From Daphnia carinata (Eukaryota > Arthropoda > Branchiopoda > Diplostraca > Daphniidae), in contig NC_081331.1 in NCBI RefSeq assembly GCF_022539665.2, positions 9,145,534-9,209,533 of the forward strand: a stretch of 64,000 nucleotides of DNA, given 5' to 3'. How positions within the stretch are numbered: the stretch's first letter is position 1; each line of letters opens with the position of its first letter. Shown here piece after piece: positions 22,968-34,644 of the stretch. The notes under the pieces were generated by a model that was not told the DNA's origin, did no database searches, and worked only from the letters and a program-made list of their open reading frames with translations. A program made the translations under genes and the position numbers.

Positions 22968-24450
22968 CTAGTAACTTTGGGCCCGTCCAGGGCCGGGGTA
23001 TAGGTGGCGCTAGCGTAATTAACGCTATTATTAGGAAAATCGACCACGCCTATTTTTCACCTGTCTAATTTTAATTCTTATTACAAATGAGGAGTTCCCC
23101 TTTCTTGCCCGCCCACCCCCTCCCTGTTTCTGCCCGTCCATCACCTGACTTTTCTGCCGCCCAAAAACCCAGCTGAAGTTACCCGTCGACCTCCTCTCTG
23201 CCCGTTAAACCACTCTTTGCCCGTCAAACCTCTCTTTGCCCGTTGGCCCCCTCTCGGCCCGTCAACCCACACACTGCCCGTCAACTCACATTGTGCCCGC
23301 AAAAATGCCTGCTAGGGGACATCTTCCTTTTTTTTTTGCATTTGCCCACCTTTTCCTCACAGTCTCGGCCCGTCAAAACCCCTGCTATAGTTGTCCGACC
23401 GTTTTTGCCTCTGCCCGCTAAGAAGCCTGCTGTTATTGTCCGTCGACCATCTCACTGCCCGTAGGCTCCCTAACTGCCCGTCGACCCACTCGCTGCCGGT
23501 CGACCCACTCGCTGCCGGTCAACCCACTCGCTGCCGGTCAACCCACTCGCTGCCCGTCGACCCACTCGCTGCCCTTCGGCCCCCTCTTTGCCCGTCGACC
23601 CTTTCACTGCCCGTCGACCCACTCATCTGCCCGTCGGCCCACGCGCTTACCGTCGGCCCACTCGCTGCCCATCGAACCACCGCTGCCCCTCAGCCCCCTT
23701 GCTGCCCGTCGATCCCCTCTCTGCCCGTCACCCCACTCGCTGCCCGCCAAAACGACTGCTATAGTGGCCCATTGACTTTTTCATTTGCTTTTGCCCGTCT
23801 TTCCCTCGCAATCCCAGCCCAGAAAACGCCCGCTGTAGTTGCCGTCCAACCACTTTTTCCCTCTGCCCGTCTTTTCTCGAATAGTCTTTGCCCGTCAACC
23901 CCCTTTGCCCACCAAAAAAACCTGCTGTAGTTGCCCGTCGACTTACCTACTATAGCGCCCACTCGTTTTAAGCCAAGCCCCTAGACTAAAAAATTACATT
24001 TATCCGACCTATTGTACAGTCTCTGCCCCTCAAAAGGCCCGTTTAGTTGCCTGTCCACTCACTTTTTGCCTCTGCCCGTCAACCCACTTTGCTCGCCAAG
24101 AACTCGCCGTTGTTGCCCAACGACCCTCCTCTCTGCCCGCCAAAACGCCTGCCGTAGTGGCCAATAAAAATAATAAAAAAACTAATAAACTAAATAAAAA
24201 AAAATTAGAATTTAATTAGAATAATAATAATAAGACGCCCTGCCTATCAGCTTACGTGCCGTTGCCCACCCGTTTAAGCTAACTCCGTATACTGGAAAAT
24301 TGCGTAATTCCGCAATTCCACCCGCAGTTTAGTCTTCCACAACCCCATCCCACCAATCCACTGTAGCAGAGGCTGATTTGGCGCCAGCCAATCAAAACAA
24401 AAGCACAATGTGACAGACACAGTCCTTTTCCTTGTTTTTTTATATAGTAT
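22968..24450 (-). mobile_element. Helitron A, non-autonomous, minisatellite-filled
   Basis: Read on -, the 3' end has a GC-rich hairpin (GGCCC GTCCA GGGCC on +) followed by AACGTTACTAG-type sequence ending in CTAG before a host T, the canonical Helitron 3' signature (CTRR then T). The 5' end on - is the ATACTATATAAAAAAACAAGG segment near 24,450, with its first bases missing at the junction with Helitron B. The interior is mostly TGCCCGTCGACCCACTCGC-type minisatellite. Open frames running through it on + and - are repeat artefacts. Confidence 0.8.
23231..23970. repeat. 19-bp-type minisatellite in Helitron A
   Basis: Variants of CTGCCCGTCGACCCACTCG are tandemly repeated, most regularly at 23,478-23,575 (CGACCCACTCGCTGCCGGT units of 19 bp). 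Related arrays fill Helitrons C and D (about 34,080-34,360 and 35,480-35,760), and a stray fragment is at 46,095-46,176. Confidence 0.8.
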
Positions 24451-24810
24451 CAACGTTGGGCCCGTCCCCGGGGTATAGGTGGCGCTAGCGCATTTTTTTT
24501 GTTACTTGTTAAGAAGACGGAAGGTGCTGGCGCGACATATGTCAAAAGTTTTTTTTTTAAATTCAGCTTCGCACCAATACATTTCGGTTCAGAGCCTTGT
24601 CTTATAGGATAATCAGGCTCGAGGGCTAATGCTATGAATGGTTATTTTATATTTCTCAACGCTTTATGCAATAAGAAAAAGCATTTTCACGGTTGAGCGC
24701 CGTCGGGAACTTCCCCCTAGGCCAGGCCGTTGCTCCTTTTTAGTCCGTAGACGGAGGCGGAAGTTAGTTCCTCGTTTTAATCATGAAGATAAAATTATCT
24801 GATGATAACT

Positions 24811-27800
24811 TTACGAAAGAGCTTCTTTGAACACAATGTTTTGTGTAAAAACTCTTTCGTCTTTCAGCATTTTCCCTTGCTTTGGTCCTACCGTCCATAG
24901 GACCTTTACTCCTGGGCGAGAAGTAGCGCGGGAAAATGCAACATATAATTGTCCATGGCTGAAGACAGGTTCAGGAAGAAGGATACCAACCTTATCGAAC
25001 GTCTGTCCTTGTGACTTGTTGATGGTAATTGCGAAAGCCAAAAGCACAGGAAATTGGTTCCTGATTAGCTTGAAGGGAAGATCACAATCACTCGGTGACA
25101 TATTCATTCGTGGGATGAAGACATTGTGGCCCTTATTTTTCCCAGCTGCTATTGTTGCATGAATGAGGTTGTCCCTAAGACTTTTGATGATCAAGCGTGT
25201 TCCATTGCAGAGCCCTTGACGCGAGTCGATGTTCTTAAGAAGAATGATGATGGCACCGACTTTCAGTTCCAAAACGTGAGGAGGTATCCCTGACACCTTT
25301 AGGGTGTCAAGAAACTCCGTCGGGAAGTTTGCAATTTCTTCTGGGTCTTCCGATTCAATCGAGTTCATGCTGGCATATCTCCGTCGCTGGCCTGGCATCT
25401 GTCTGATGATGTAATTGTTGATTTTCAAGCAGTCATCATTTTTTGGGCATAAAATAGCGCGAGTGGTAATTTGCTCTTCTACTTGCGGAAGCAATAGATT
25501 TTCGGGATCACCAAAAACATGATTAATCAGTGACTCTTCTGAATGGCCATCAAGAAGGAAGTCCTGTGGTATCTCTATCGCATCCGGTCCCAGACTTGCC
25601 GTTCTTGAATGAGTTGAATTTCCAAGATGGATGAGCCAAATGGATGAGGCAAACTGGACACGGTGTCGGCCGCGGTTCTCATATTTCGACTCAAACGAAG
25701 CTTTAAAATGTCACTCCAAGTCCTGCTGCTTTTAATGGTCGATTCAACAATTTTCACCCTGTTACCGTGTTTAATGACAGGAAGGCACTGACGAAAATCT
25801 CCTCCCAACAACAGCACCTTACCACCAAAAGCGACTGAACTTTTCGTGATCTTTCGGAAAAGTTTATCAATGGCGTCCAACGCATGTACGGTCATCATAG
25901 TGACCTCGTCAATGATGATGAGACTGGCTTTCCTGATGTTGTTTGCTTCAACATGGTGCTCTTCTATTTTCGACGTTGTTGTTTCCGTAATTGGGGGATA
26001 GATTTTGAAGCGGGAATGGTAAGTACTCCCATTAATCAGTAAAATCGAAGCGATTCCGGTAGAAGCGACAGCAATCACCGATTTTCTTTGTCCTTCAAGC
26101 ACATTAATGAGAGCGTTGTAGAGAAACGTTTTCCCGGTACCACCAGGTCCATCCAAAAAGAACTGATGGTTTGCAGATGAACGACCGTGATCATTCACTG
26201 ACGCCATGACACGGTCGAAGATCGCTTGCTGTTCCATGTTCAGCTGGGCAACCATTAGTTCTCCTAGTCTCCTCTTCTGAGCACGCACTTCATCCGCACC
26301 TTCATCTGCTTCATCTTCAATCAGCCGCTGAATCATTTGAAAATCAGGGACAGGCAATTGGAATTCTTCAAGATTATGACCACTCTGCCTTAACATATCT
26401 TGAATACATTTGAGCGCTAGGTTTTTTGCAATTTCATCTTCATGGCCTCGTCTAGTAAAGTCTTCCGTGAGATGTTGCAGGTTGTTGTTGAAAAGTAACT
26501 GAGCGTTGGTTGGAGAGCAATGAACGCAAATGTTTACGAACAATTGCCTTAATTGGATGGGCATTTCAAATTCAACTGCTTCCGCCATTACTCGTTCCCA
26601 AACGCTATCATCAGCCATTAGATTTCTTGCTATAGCAGCTTCTTTGAATGTTGAATGAAGAATCCCGTCGACCGTCCTCAAATATTCGAAGCTGGTTGCA
26701 CCAGGAACGTTTATAAGTAGCAAACGAAGACTGTGTCTTTCGACTTGCTTGACGGAAACAGAATAAATACGTCCAATAACGTTGATCCTCTTTTTTCTCG
26801 GTTTCCATTTCCTTGCGGTCTTGTCAAACCAAAAATGATGAGGAATTTCGCGATAAAGGTAAGATCTAGATGGTGGATGAGCAGAATTTAATTTGAACCA
26901 AGCCGTCAATGTAGTTAATTGTGAGGCAGAATTGATCACAGCCTGCTCTTCCATTCCTGGATGAAAAAAAACGATTGTTCTTGAGGAAGGTGAATAGCAA
27001 GGCGAATAACAGCGTGTGAACGGTAGGAAAGCGGATACTTAAAAATCCTCCAAGTGGCTTCAGGGGCACTGACATATCTTGTGTCCAAGAACGTTGTTAT
27101 TTCATCCCAAACAATACGGTATTGACCTTATTGATTTTCTCCTCTGCTTATCTGTATGTTTGCGCAATCATGTCCTTTGTATATGTACTTGAAAATATAC
27201 TTTATGCTGGTTATGGAAGCGCAAAACTCCAAATTAATGTGCGAGTTGAATTTCAGTGAAAGGTAAGGGTTGTAAGGTACGACCCAGCTGTTATCCACTC
27301 GGTGACGGCTGCTGTTGTTGTTGAGCGAGTAGCTACGACCGTTATTTCTCCTTCGATAAGTTGGATATCCATTTCCGTTGATGACCGTTACTTCCGCAAA
27401 TGGTTTTGGAAACGATTTGGTGCATATATCACCATCCATGCAAGGAGAATTGCGATTAATATATTTTCCGCATAGGCCGTGAATCATGTTGCTCATTACA
27501 ATCTTGTGAAGTATCGGGTTCGCTTCTGGATCAGGAATTTCAGCACATATCGTCTTGTCTATATCTTCTTCAGTTGTTGGAACGTCATTCTCATCTACCC
27601 ACATCAGTAGATGGACATGTGGAAGACCACGCTTTTGGAATTCGATGACATGAATCCTCGCAACAATAATCCCCACAATTTGATGTTCTTGAATATCCTT
27701 TATTAATTCTTTCAGTTTAAGATGATAAACTCTTGAAACAATTTCAGGACTATTCGATGGAATTTGGTAAGCTTGGATATTTTCTGTGACCTTTGGCCAT

Positions 27801-29818
27801 TTCGGGTTGCAGGTAAAAGTAAGGAAAAAGGTGGGCTTTCCAAATTTTCCACAAATAGCCATCGCGTCTTGGTACCCCTATTTCATGGCCCTTGGACTTC
27901 CAATGAAAGATGATGGTAAGATGACTGATGTCCCGACTGTCATGTTCTCTCTTTCCGCTCGAGTATTCAAATAGTCCATAAGTCCATTGTACTGCGCGAC
28001 GTGTAGATCTGCCTGATGTGTCTGAAGATACTTCACTCGGTTAGCTTCAACTTTAACGTACGAATCAACTATCCACTGCTGAGTGAGTGGACCGCCGTAT
28101 AAGGCTGCGTTGAAGTATCCACGAATGGACATTCTGCTGCTATAGAATTCGCATTGTGTGATTCTTGACCGATGACTAACTTTTCTCACTACAGGTGCAT
28201 CAGGGTCTATATCAAGGGCATCTTCCGGTTCCAGTTCCGGTTCTGCAGCGTCTGGTACAGGATTTTCTGGAGTATCGCATAGATCTTGAGCTTCACAATC
28301 CATCATATCATCTTCTTGTGAGCAATTGCCTTCATTATTTTGATAGTTATCTGAAATAGCTGGATTGGTGTGAATCATGTTTCAGCCATTGTCTCCATTA
28401 GGAAAGAGTAATGGATATGTCATGGGATCGCACATTGGTTTTTGAGTGTCGATTCGAATGAACCGATTTCCTCTTCGTGGAATCAAGAGGTGGCCGCGTA
28501 TATCCCTATTTTCGGGTGGAGCCCCATCAATGCTTTTGAAAACCACTGCTATTTCTTCTCCGGTGGGGCTGTTGTAATGCCTCTCATCCTGTGTCCTACG
28601 ATCATTGCGGATAATCATTCCAATTTCCAAGGATCTTCTACCCTCTATTTCGGCAAGAAGATCCTCCTCGGCTGCCATTTGACTCATATTCTTATACATG
28701 GAAGCATAGGGATTACATTGACGAAGAAGAGAATCCAACTGTTCCATAAGAAAACGGTCACAGCGAACGTTGGCAGGATTACTGGCCCGAAATTCGTTTG
28801 CTTGAGAAGAATCAATGAAATACAGTTGGGCGTATTTTGGAGCACTGTCTTCGTGTTGGTATTCAACTGATGTTGTATCGTGATATATTTGTCCGTGAAT
28901 TCGAAAGCAATAAGGGCCGCGACCTGGTGGACTGTCGATTTGTGCTCCCATGGATGCGAAGGCAAGAGCGTTGTTGTAATTTCTTATCATTTTCAAGAAA
29001 TGAGGAGATTTCGGATGGCTGTTGGTGAAGAGATGGTAAAGCAATTCAGGACATTCTCTAGGTGGAGGAAGAATTACCTTCCCTTTTGAACAGCAAATGC
29101 GGAATTTTCGTTCAGACATTTTCTCCCCTTTGAAATGTCTTGCGCCACAGTAATGACAAACCTCGTCCATTTGCCCACAGTGATGAAAGGGAACCAATTC
29201 TTCGTTGTGTAATGGTTTCTGAGCGGCTTGGTGTGTTTTAGTTACTCTATTACGACGATTTTGCGCAAGATATTCCAATCGATGTTGTCGCTCCTCTTCT
29301 GTTTCTACAATAACAATTTCTGCGTGGTGTTCAGCCTCATTTGCTTGTTGTAGATCCAGAATTTCTTCGTTATATTCCTCTCTTTCTAAGGAAATCTGCT
29401 CCATCATTGCTCTAGTCTCTTCTTGAAGTTGTTCTATTTTTCCATCATTTTCAACCCTTCCGTAACTAATAATTTGCTGTCTGTTAACTTCTGGTCTTTC
29501 ATCTGCTTCATCTGTTGTTTGGTTGCAGCGAACATTCTGATGTTGCAATCTATCTTTCATGCGCGAAACACTTGCCTTTTCTGGAGTTTGGATTTCACGG
29601 GCTTTTCTTTGACGTACAGCATGTGCTTCTAGAGCCGTTTGCTGTTCTACAGGATCAAGTCTTTGTTTTTTTGCTTTAATCCGTTCTCGATTTTCCAGCA
29701 ATCTCTTCTCTCTGACTTCAGGCGATTCAGCTGCCCTTTTTTCACGCATTTTAAGATTCTTGGCTGCTTTTTGTTCTTCAGTGAGGGGAGGGCATTTTGG
29801 AGGCATTTTCAAACGCAA
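24811..29818 (-). pseudogene. Helitron Rep-helicase (three stops, two frameshifts)
   Basis: The N-terminal part (29,818-28,385) has a basic coiled region and a Cys/His cluster near 29,160. Rep follows in the same frame, broken by stops at 28,382-28,384 (TGA, probably from TGG), 27,878-27,880 (TAG, probably from CAG) and 27,128-27,130 (TAA). The HUH nuclease motif LPHVHLL lies near 27,620, and the paired-tyrosine motif YIFKY near 27,200. A shift in an A8 run near 26,965 opens the PIF1-type helicase frame (26,954-25,575): Walker A GPGGTGKT, Walker B IIIDEV and LLGGDFRQCLPV. A second shift near 25,650 leads to the last part (25,494-24,811), with [10 protein letters not shown] and YVAFSRAT. All catalytic motifs survive, so inactivation looks recent. 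In the family this protein nicks DNA and drives rolling-circle transposition. Confidence 0.88.
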
Positions 29819-29824
29819 GTATAA

Positions 29825-30529
29825 CCAAACGCACTTAACTCTAACAGCTTAAAATTTACTAACTTAAACTCTAACACAGAAACCACGTCAGAACTGAAAA
29901 CACGGGAAAACAAAACCTTAAACACTTTCTTATCGACCTGAAAAACACTGCAAAGAATTACGTAAACCAAGGCTTATTAAACATAAGACAACACCGCAAA
30001 AAATAACACAAAACACTTGAACACCCCTGAAGAAACGCAAGAATTACATAAAGAAAATGCAATACACCTTAATCAGCTAACTTAATGAAGGTAATAGCTA
30101 AGAAAATAAACTCTCCGTCGATTTTACCCTTTGACGCGATAGATGGGGAAGGGAAAATATATAAGAATACTCACTTACTTGGTAAATTTAGATCCAGATC
30201 CTTCGCAGTAGTGTTGAAGCTCCCGTTAATACACAGGACGGCCAATGACTCTGCAAACACACACACAAAAAAAAATTCTCGTGTGTGTGTGTTGCTTTAC
30301 CTAAAGTATTTTAGTCAACGCAATTGGTCATTAAAGCTTACAACGTTAAAATTAGTATGATTTTATTAACATTGAATTATATATTCAACTTCTTAATAGG
30401 ACGTTAATGACAAATACAATACTAACCCGAAATTTACATATAAATAAACCATTAACATGTGACTGACTAAATAAAAAAAATTTCCATTAACATTTTAATG
30501 AAATAGTGAAGAACAAATTAAAAAAACTT
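29825..30529. other. Helitron B 5' region upstream of Rep-helicase
   Basis: AT-rich and without a gene. A perfect (GT)n/(CA)n-type stretch is at about 30,252-30,290. It probably contains the promoter of the Rep-helicase gene, but I see no specific element. Confidence 0.4.
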
Positions 30530-32450
30530 AAGATTCTAAAAGGAACGGTGAGAAACAATTCTTAAACGATATACCTTGTTTATAGAATGTTCAATGACAA
30601 ATAAAATATTAAATCCAAATTTATTTATATATACATTAATAGCATCTTACTTTGTAAATAACAAATAACTGGAATAAATTTAGATAAATTAACATCCACT
30701 AAAATTGGCTAGCTTGACTTTAAAAAGGAACGTACAGAATTTGAAAACGCTTTAGAATGTTTATAGAATGTACCAGGATAAATTAATAAAATAACCAAAA
30801 AAATATATATATATACTTAAATAAAGGAAACTTTTAAATAATATAGACTTAGATAACATTTTATAAATAGGTTTTTAATTGAAGTTTTAAAATTTCATTT
30901 AAAAAAGGAATAGATTTACCAAAAATATACATATGTGTACAAATAAAGTAAAATTTGTAAATAACCTATGACTTTAATAAAATTTTAAGAAATAAGCAAT
31001 GAAATGAAATGTAAAAAACTTGATTTTAGAAAGGCACGATCAGATAAAAATGTTTCACCTTATATTTAAAATGTTAATAGGTAATAAACTTACCAAAAAT
31101 ATATATATGTACATAAATAGTACCAACTTTGTAAATACCACATTACTTTGATAAAGTTAAAAGAAATTAAGAAATGAATAATCTTTTAAAAATTTGATTT
31201 GAAAAAGGAAACGGTGAGTTAAAAAATTGAAACGTTATACCTTGTAAATAGAATGTTTCAAGTTCAATATAAAACTTGACTATAACATATGTATAGGTAT
31301 ATAAATAAAATTAATTTTGTATACAGTATATGAATTTGATAACAATTTATAAAGAAGTATTGAAATAAAAATTTAAAAACTCAAACTGAAAAAGGGAACG
31401 GAGATAAGATTTGGAAACGTTACATATTTAAAACAAAGAGTTTCTAGGTAAATAATAAACTTATCAAACATATATATTGATGTGCATAAAATAAAACGAA
31501 CTTTGAAAATAATAAATGTCTATGACTACTATAATACTATAACATTTTAATAAATAACTAAAAATTTAAAGAATATAATTTGAAAAGGAACGGTGCAAAA
31601 AAAAAGTGAAAAAATACCTTGCGAATAGATTCATTATCAATATTAAACTTAGCAAAAATATATATATGCTCATAAATAAACTTAACTTTGTAAATAACAT
31701 ATGACTATAATACCATTTAAATAAATAAGTATTGAACTTAATATTTAAAAATCTTAATTTGAAAAATGTAACGGTAAGAGGAAAATATTTAATATGTAAT
31801 ACCTTCATCATCAATTAAAACATTCATTATCAATATTAAACTTAGCAAAAATATATATATACTCATAAATAAACTTAACTTTGTAAATAATATATGACTA
31901 TGGTACCATTTCAATAAATAAGTATTGAACTTAATATTTAAAAATCTTAATTTGGAAAATGTAACGGTAAGAGGAAAAAATTTAATATGTAATACCTTGT
32001 AGATAGAATGTTTCGAAGTCAATAATATTTAAAAAAAAAAAGTATATATAACATAAATCAAATATAGTGTGTAAATAATATATAGCTTTGCTAACATTTA
32101 TAGAAATTAGAATGAATGAAAATTTAAAATTCTGAAAAAAAGGAACGAAGATGAAAATTGAAAACGTTAAACACATTGAAAATAAAATATGTTAACATAA
32201 ATAAGATACTATATATATATATATATATGCATAGATAAATTAAACTTGGTAAATAATATAAAGCTATGGTAATATTTGCACCTTGCACATATTACAGTAA
32301 CCATAAATATATGTGTGTAAATAAATAAAATATACCTTTAATAAATATTACATCAAATAGGATTTAAAATAGAAATAACATCTAACTATATCAATAACAT
32401 AAAACTTTACAAACATTAAAAAGGACTTGTAAAACAGGAACAGTTAGGGC
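30530..32450. repeat. About 180-bp AT-rich tandem repeat inside Helitron B
   Basis: The landmark AAAAGGAACGGT recurs, with variation, near 30,537, 30,722, 30,902, 31,030, 31,202, 31,388, 31,575, 31,760, 31,955, 32,137 and 32,430. Each is followed by a similar order of blocks: a TACCTTG(T/C)AAATAGAATG block, then AAAATATATATATG(T/C)ACATAAATAAA and TTTGTAAATAA. The spacing is about 170-195 bp, giving roughly eleven diverged units. Units near 31,570-32,020 are the most alike. Confidence 0.7.
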
Positions 32451-32934
32451 AATATGTAAGACTATTTGTTCTACCTAAAATTAATTATTACCGTCTTATA
32501 TATATGAGGGAGGACAGAGGAAACTTGTTGAAGTTGATTGCTGAGAAGTTCACGTGCAGAAAGTAATTTTTAATCAAATGAAATAGTATTTCCAAGGGCA
32601 AAGCCAGTTTGAATGAGCACACAAAGCCAGGTCAGTGGGAATACAAAGCAAGTTAAAAAAAAAACCGTTACTATTGCGCAATATTCATTCCATTACGACA
32701 TCTAGGTGAAAGTTTCTAAGATAAAGAATAGCAGTAGCCCATTCAAACTTAAAATCGTCTACTATGGCCAGCGGTATGTCTACTTATTTCTTAAAAATTT
32801 AAATGATAATAATTTTAACGTTTTAGAATTAGAAATTATTATGGAAATTGAAGAATCTGTTGAGCTCTCCATGTCTCAACATATAATCGTAACAGAAGAG
32901 GAAACAATGGAGGAGGACAAAAAAGAAAAAAAAA

Positions 32935-33469
32935 ATGGAGAAAAAGAAAAAAAAACTGCAAGAACTACAACAAAAATTCAATGCGCTAAAGAAGAATGCT
33001 TTTCTAGCCAAAGTTGCAGTTAATTTGTAAGTATTGTATTCCATATTATATATCCATTTATTATTATGTATATTAGAAATGGTATCGTGTAGTCAAAATT
33101 TTTGAAAGCACAGTCTTTCCTAAAATTTTTTGCAGTTTGCCATTCAGTATTGATATAAGGCAGATGGAGGAAATTTAAAACAAATTTTCCTTTCTATTCC
33201 CCTTTTATCAATAACATGAATGAAACCTGTTAAAAATTTACAAAAGTTTGCACTTTGACAAATTTGAAGTAACCGTTCCCATTTTATAGCAATTGAAGCT
33301 GTAACTAAATGGATACTTACATTTCTGCAGCTCAGTTGTTTTAATTTACAATTAATATCTTTATCTTTATAGGGCGGAGAGAAATCATCTAACTGCGCAC
33401 AACTTGATGGTCGACGCACGAAAAGCCCTTGCAAAAGCCAAGAAGGAAATGGCTCAAAATAAATATTAA
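32935..33469 (+). CDS. Small intron-containing coiled-coil frame inside Helitron B
   Basis: A two-exon model fits: 32,935-33,026 and 33,373-33,469, with a GT-AG intron, giving 62 residues. It begins with a lysine run, then LQELQQKFNALKKN, and ends with the Ala/Lys-rich DARKALAKAKKEMAQNKY. A longer acidic frame from ATG 32,841 (MEIEESVELS) leads into the same lysine run in another frame, so a one-base slip in the poly-A tract may have shortened the protein. It lies on the strand opposite to the Rep-helicase. It could be a captured host gene piece or an accessory frame of the element. I do not recognise the family, and expression is unknown. Confidence 0.35.
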
Positions 33470-33679
33470 TTTGGAATAATACAAAAATTTAATGTAATAA
33501 CCACCATAAAAAATAAACCAGTAATCAAAATTAAAATTCATATATTTATTATTCACATCATAACACACTATAATAAGGTTCATATGTAGGCGGGTAATAT
33601 TTTAAGTTTCGGCAACACGCGTAGCTGAGAAATTACACAAACCAATTTTTTCTTCAATTTCCGCACCCGCAGTTTATTG

Positions 33680-33790
33680 TTCCAAATCCCACCAATTCAC
33701 TGCAGCAGACGGTGGTTTTGGCGCCAGCCAATCACATTCCACCGTTCACTATAGCAGACGACGGTTTTGACGCCAGCCAATCAAAACAAA
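33680..33790. repeat. Duplicated block at the Helitron B 5' end
   Basis: Two versions of a TTCACTGCAGCAGACGGTGG segment followed by TTTTGGCGCCAGCCAATCA lie at about 33,694-33,737 and 33,743-33,783. Single or double versions are near the same ends of A (24,360) and D (36,365-36,440). Confidence 0.55.
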
Positions 33791-33849
33791 AGCACAAAGT
33801 CACATACACAGGCTCCTCCTCTTTTCCTTGTTTTTTTATATAGTATAGA

Positions 33850-34644
33850 CTAGTAACGTTGGGCCCGTCCAGGGCCGGGGTATAGGTGGCGCTAGCGTAT
33901 CCTTACGCTATTTCTAAGAAAATGATTCCACTCCATTTTTTCGCCCGTCTAGTTTTAATTTTTTTGGCAATCAAGGGTTCCCCTGTCTTACCCGCCAACC
34001 CACTCATTGATTCTGCCCGTCCACCCCCTCACTTTCTCTGCCCGTCAACCCACTTTGCCCACCAAGAAATTCGCTGTTGTTGCCCGTCGACCCACTCTCT
34101 GTCCGTCGGCCCACTCTCGGCCAGTCGACCCAATCTCGGCCCGTCGGCCCCTCACTGCCCGTCAGCTCCCTTTCTGCCCGTCGACCCACTTGCTGGCCGT
34201 CGGCCCCCTCACTGCCCATCAGCTCCCTCACTGCCCGTTGGCCCCATCTCTTCCAATCGCCCACTCGCGTGGGCCCCTTCTCTGCCCGTCGAATCACTCG
34301 CTGCCCGTGGGCCCCTTCTCTGCCCGTCGACTCACTCGCTGCCCGTTGGCCCACTCGCTGCCCGCCAAAACGACTGCTATAGTTGCCCATTCACCTTTTC
34401 ATTTGCTTTTGCCCGTCTTTCCCTCACAGTCTCAGCCAGGAAAACGCCCGATGTAGTTGCCCGTCCACCCATATTTTCCCTCTGCCTATCTTTTCTTGAA
34501 TAGCCTCTGCCCGTCAACCCCCTTTGCCCACCAAAAAACCCGCTGTAGTTGCTTGTCTTCCACCGTACAGTCTCTGCCCGTCGGATTACCTATTGTAGCG
34601 CCCACCGGTTTTAAACCAATACTAAAAAATTGCATTTATCCGTC
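33850..34644 (-). mobile_element. Helitron C, 5'-truncated fragment
   Basis: It has the complete 3' end on - (hairpin then AACGTTACTAG), and its CTAG directly abuts the first T of Helitron B's TC end. The interior is the GC-rich minisatellite. The 5' TCTATAC end is missing: the sequence stops at TTTATCCGTC, where Helitron D begins. The junction could be an insertion of D or a recombination between similar copies. Confidence 0.7.

Larger units (their letters stand above)
24451..33849 (-). mobile_element. Helitron B, 9.4-kb coding copy
   Basis: On -, the 5' end reads TCTATACTATATAAAAAAAC at 33,849 and the 3' end is the AACGTTG/GGGCCC hairpin end at 24,451, with the terminal CTAG missing at the junction with A. 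It carries a Rep-helicase gene on - (24,811-29,818), a 2-kb AT-rich satellite (30,530-32,450) and a small intron-containing frame on + (32,935-33,469). Its terminal about 150 bp are shared with Helitrons A, C and D, so it is the likely source of the enzyme that moved them. Confidence 0.85.

Noticed and set aside
23478-23700. Direct-repeat array considered as a CRISPR-like structure
   Set aside because: Units are contiguous with no unique spacers, in a eukaryotic Helitron.
23391-23930. Long open frame (179 residues) rich in Pro, Leu and Ser, with similar ones at 33,886-34,503 and 35,422-36,003
   Set aside because: These are translations of the 19-bp-type minisatellite, whose length is not a multiple of three, so all frames look alike; there is no gene context.
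28442-28870. 142-residue frame on +
   Set aside because: Shadow of the Rep-helicase coding sequence on -, which has the real domain motifs.
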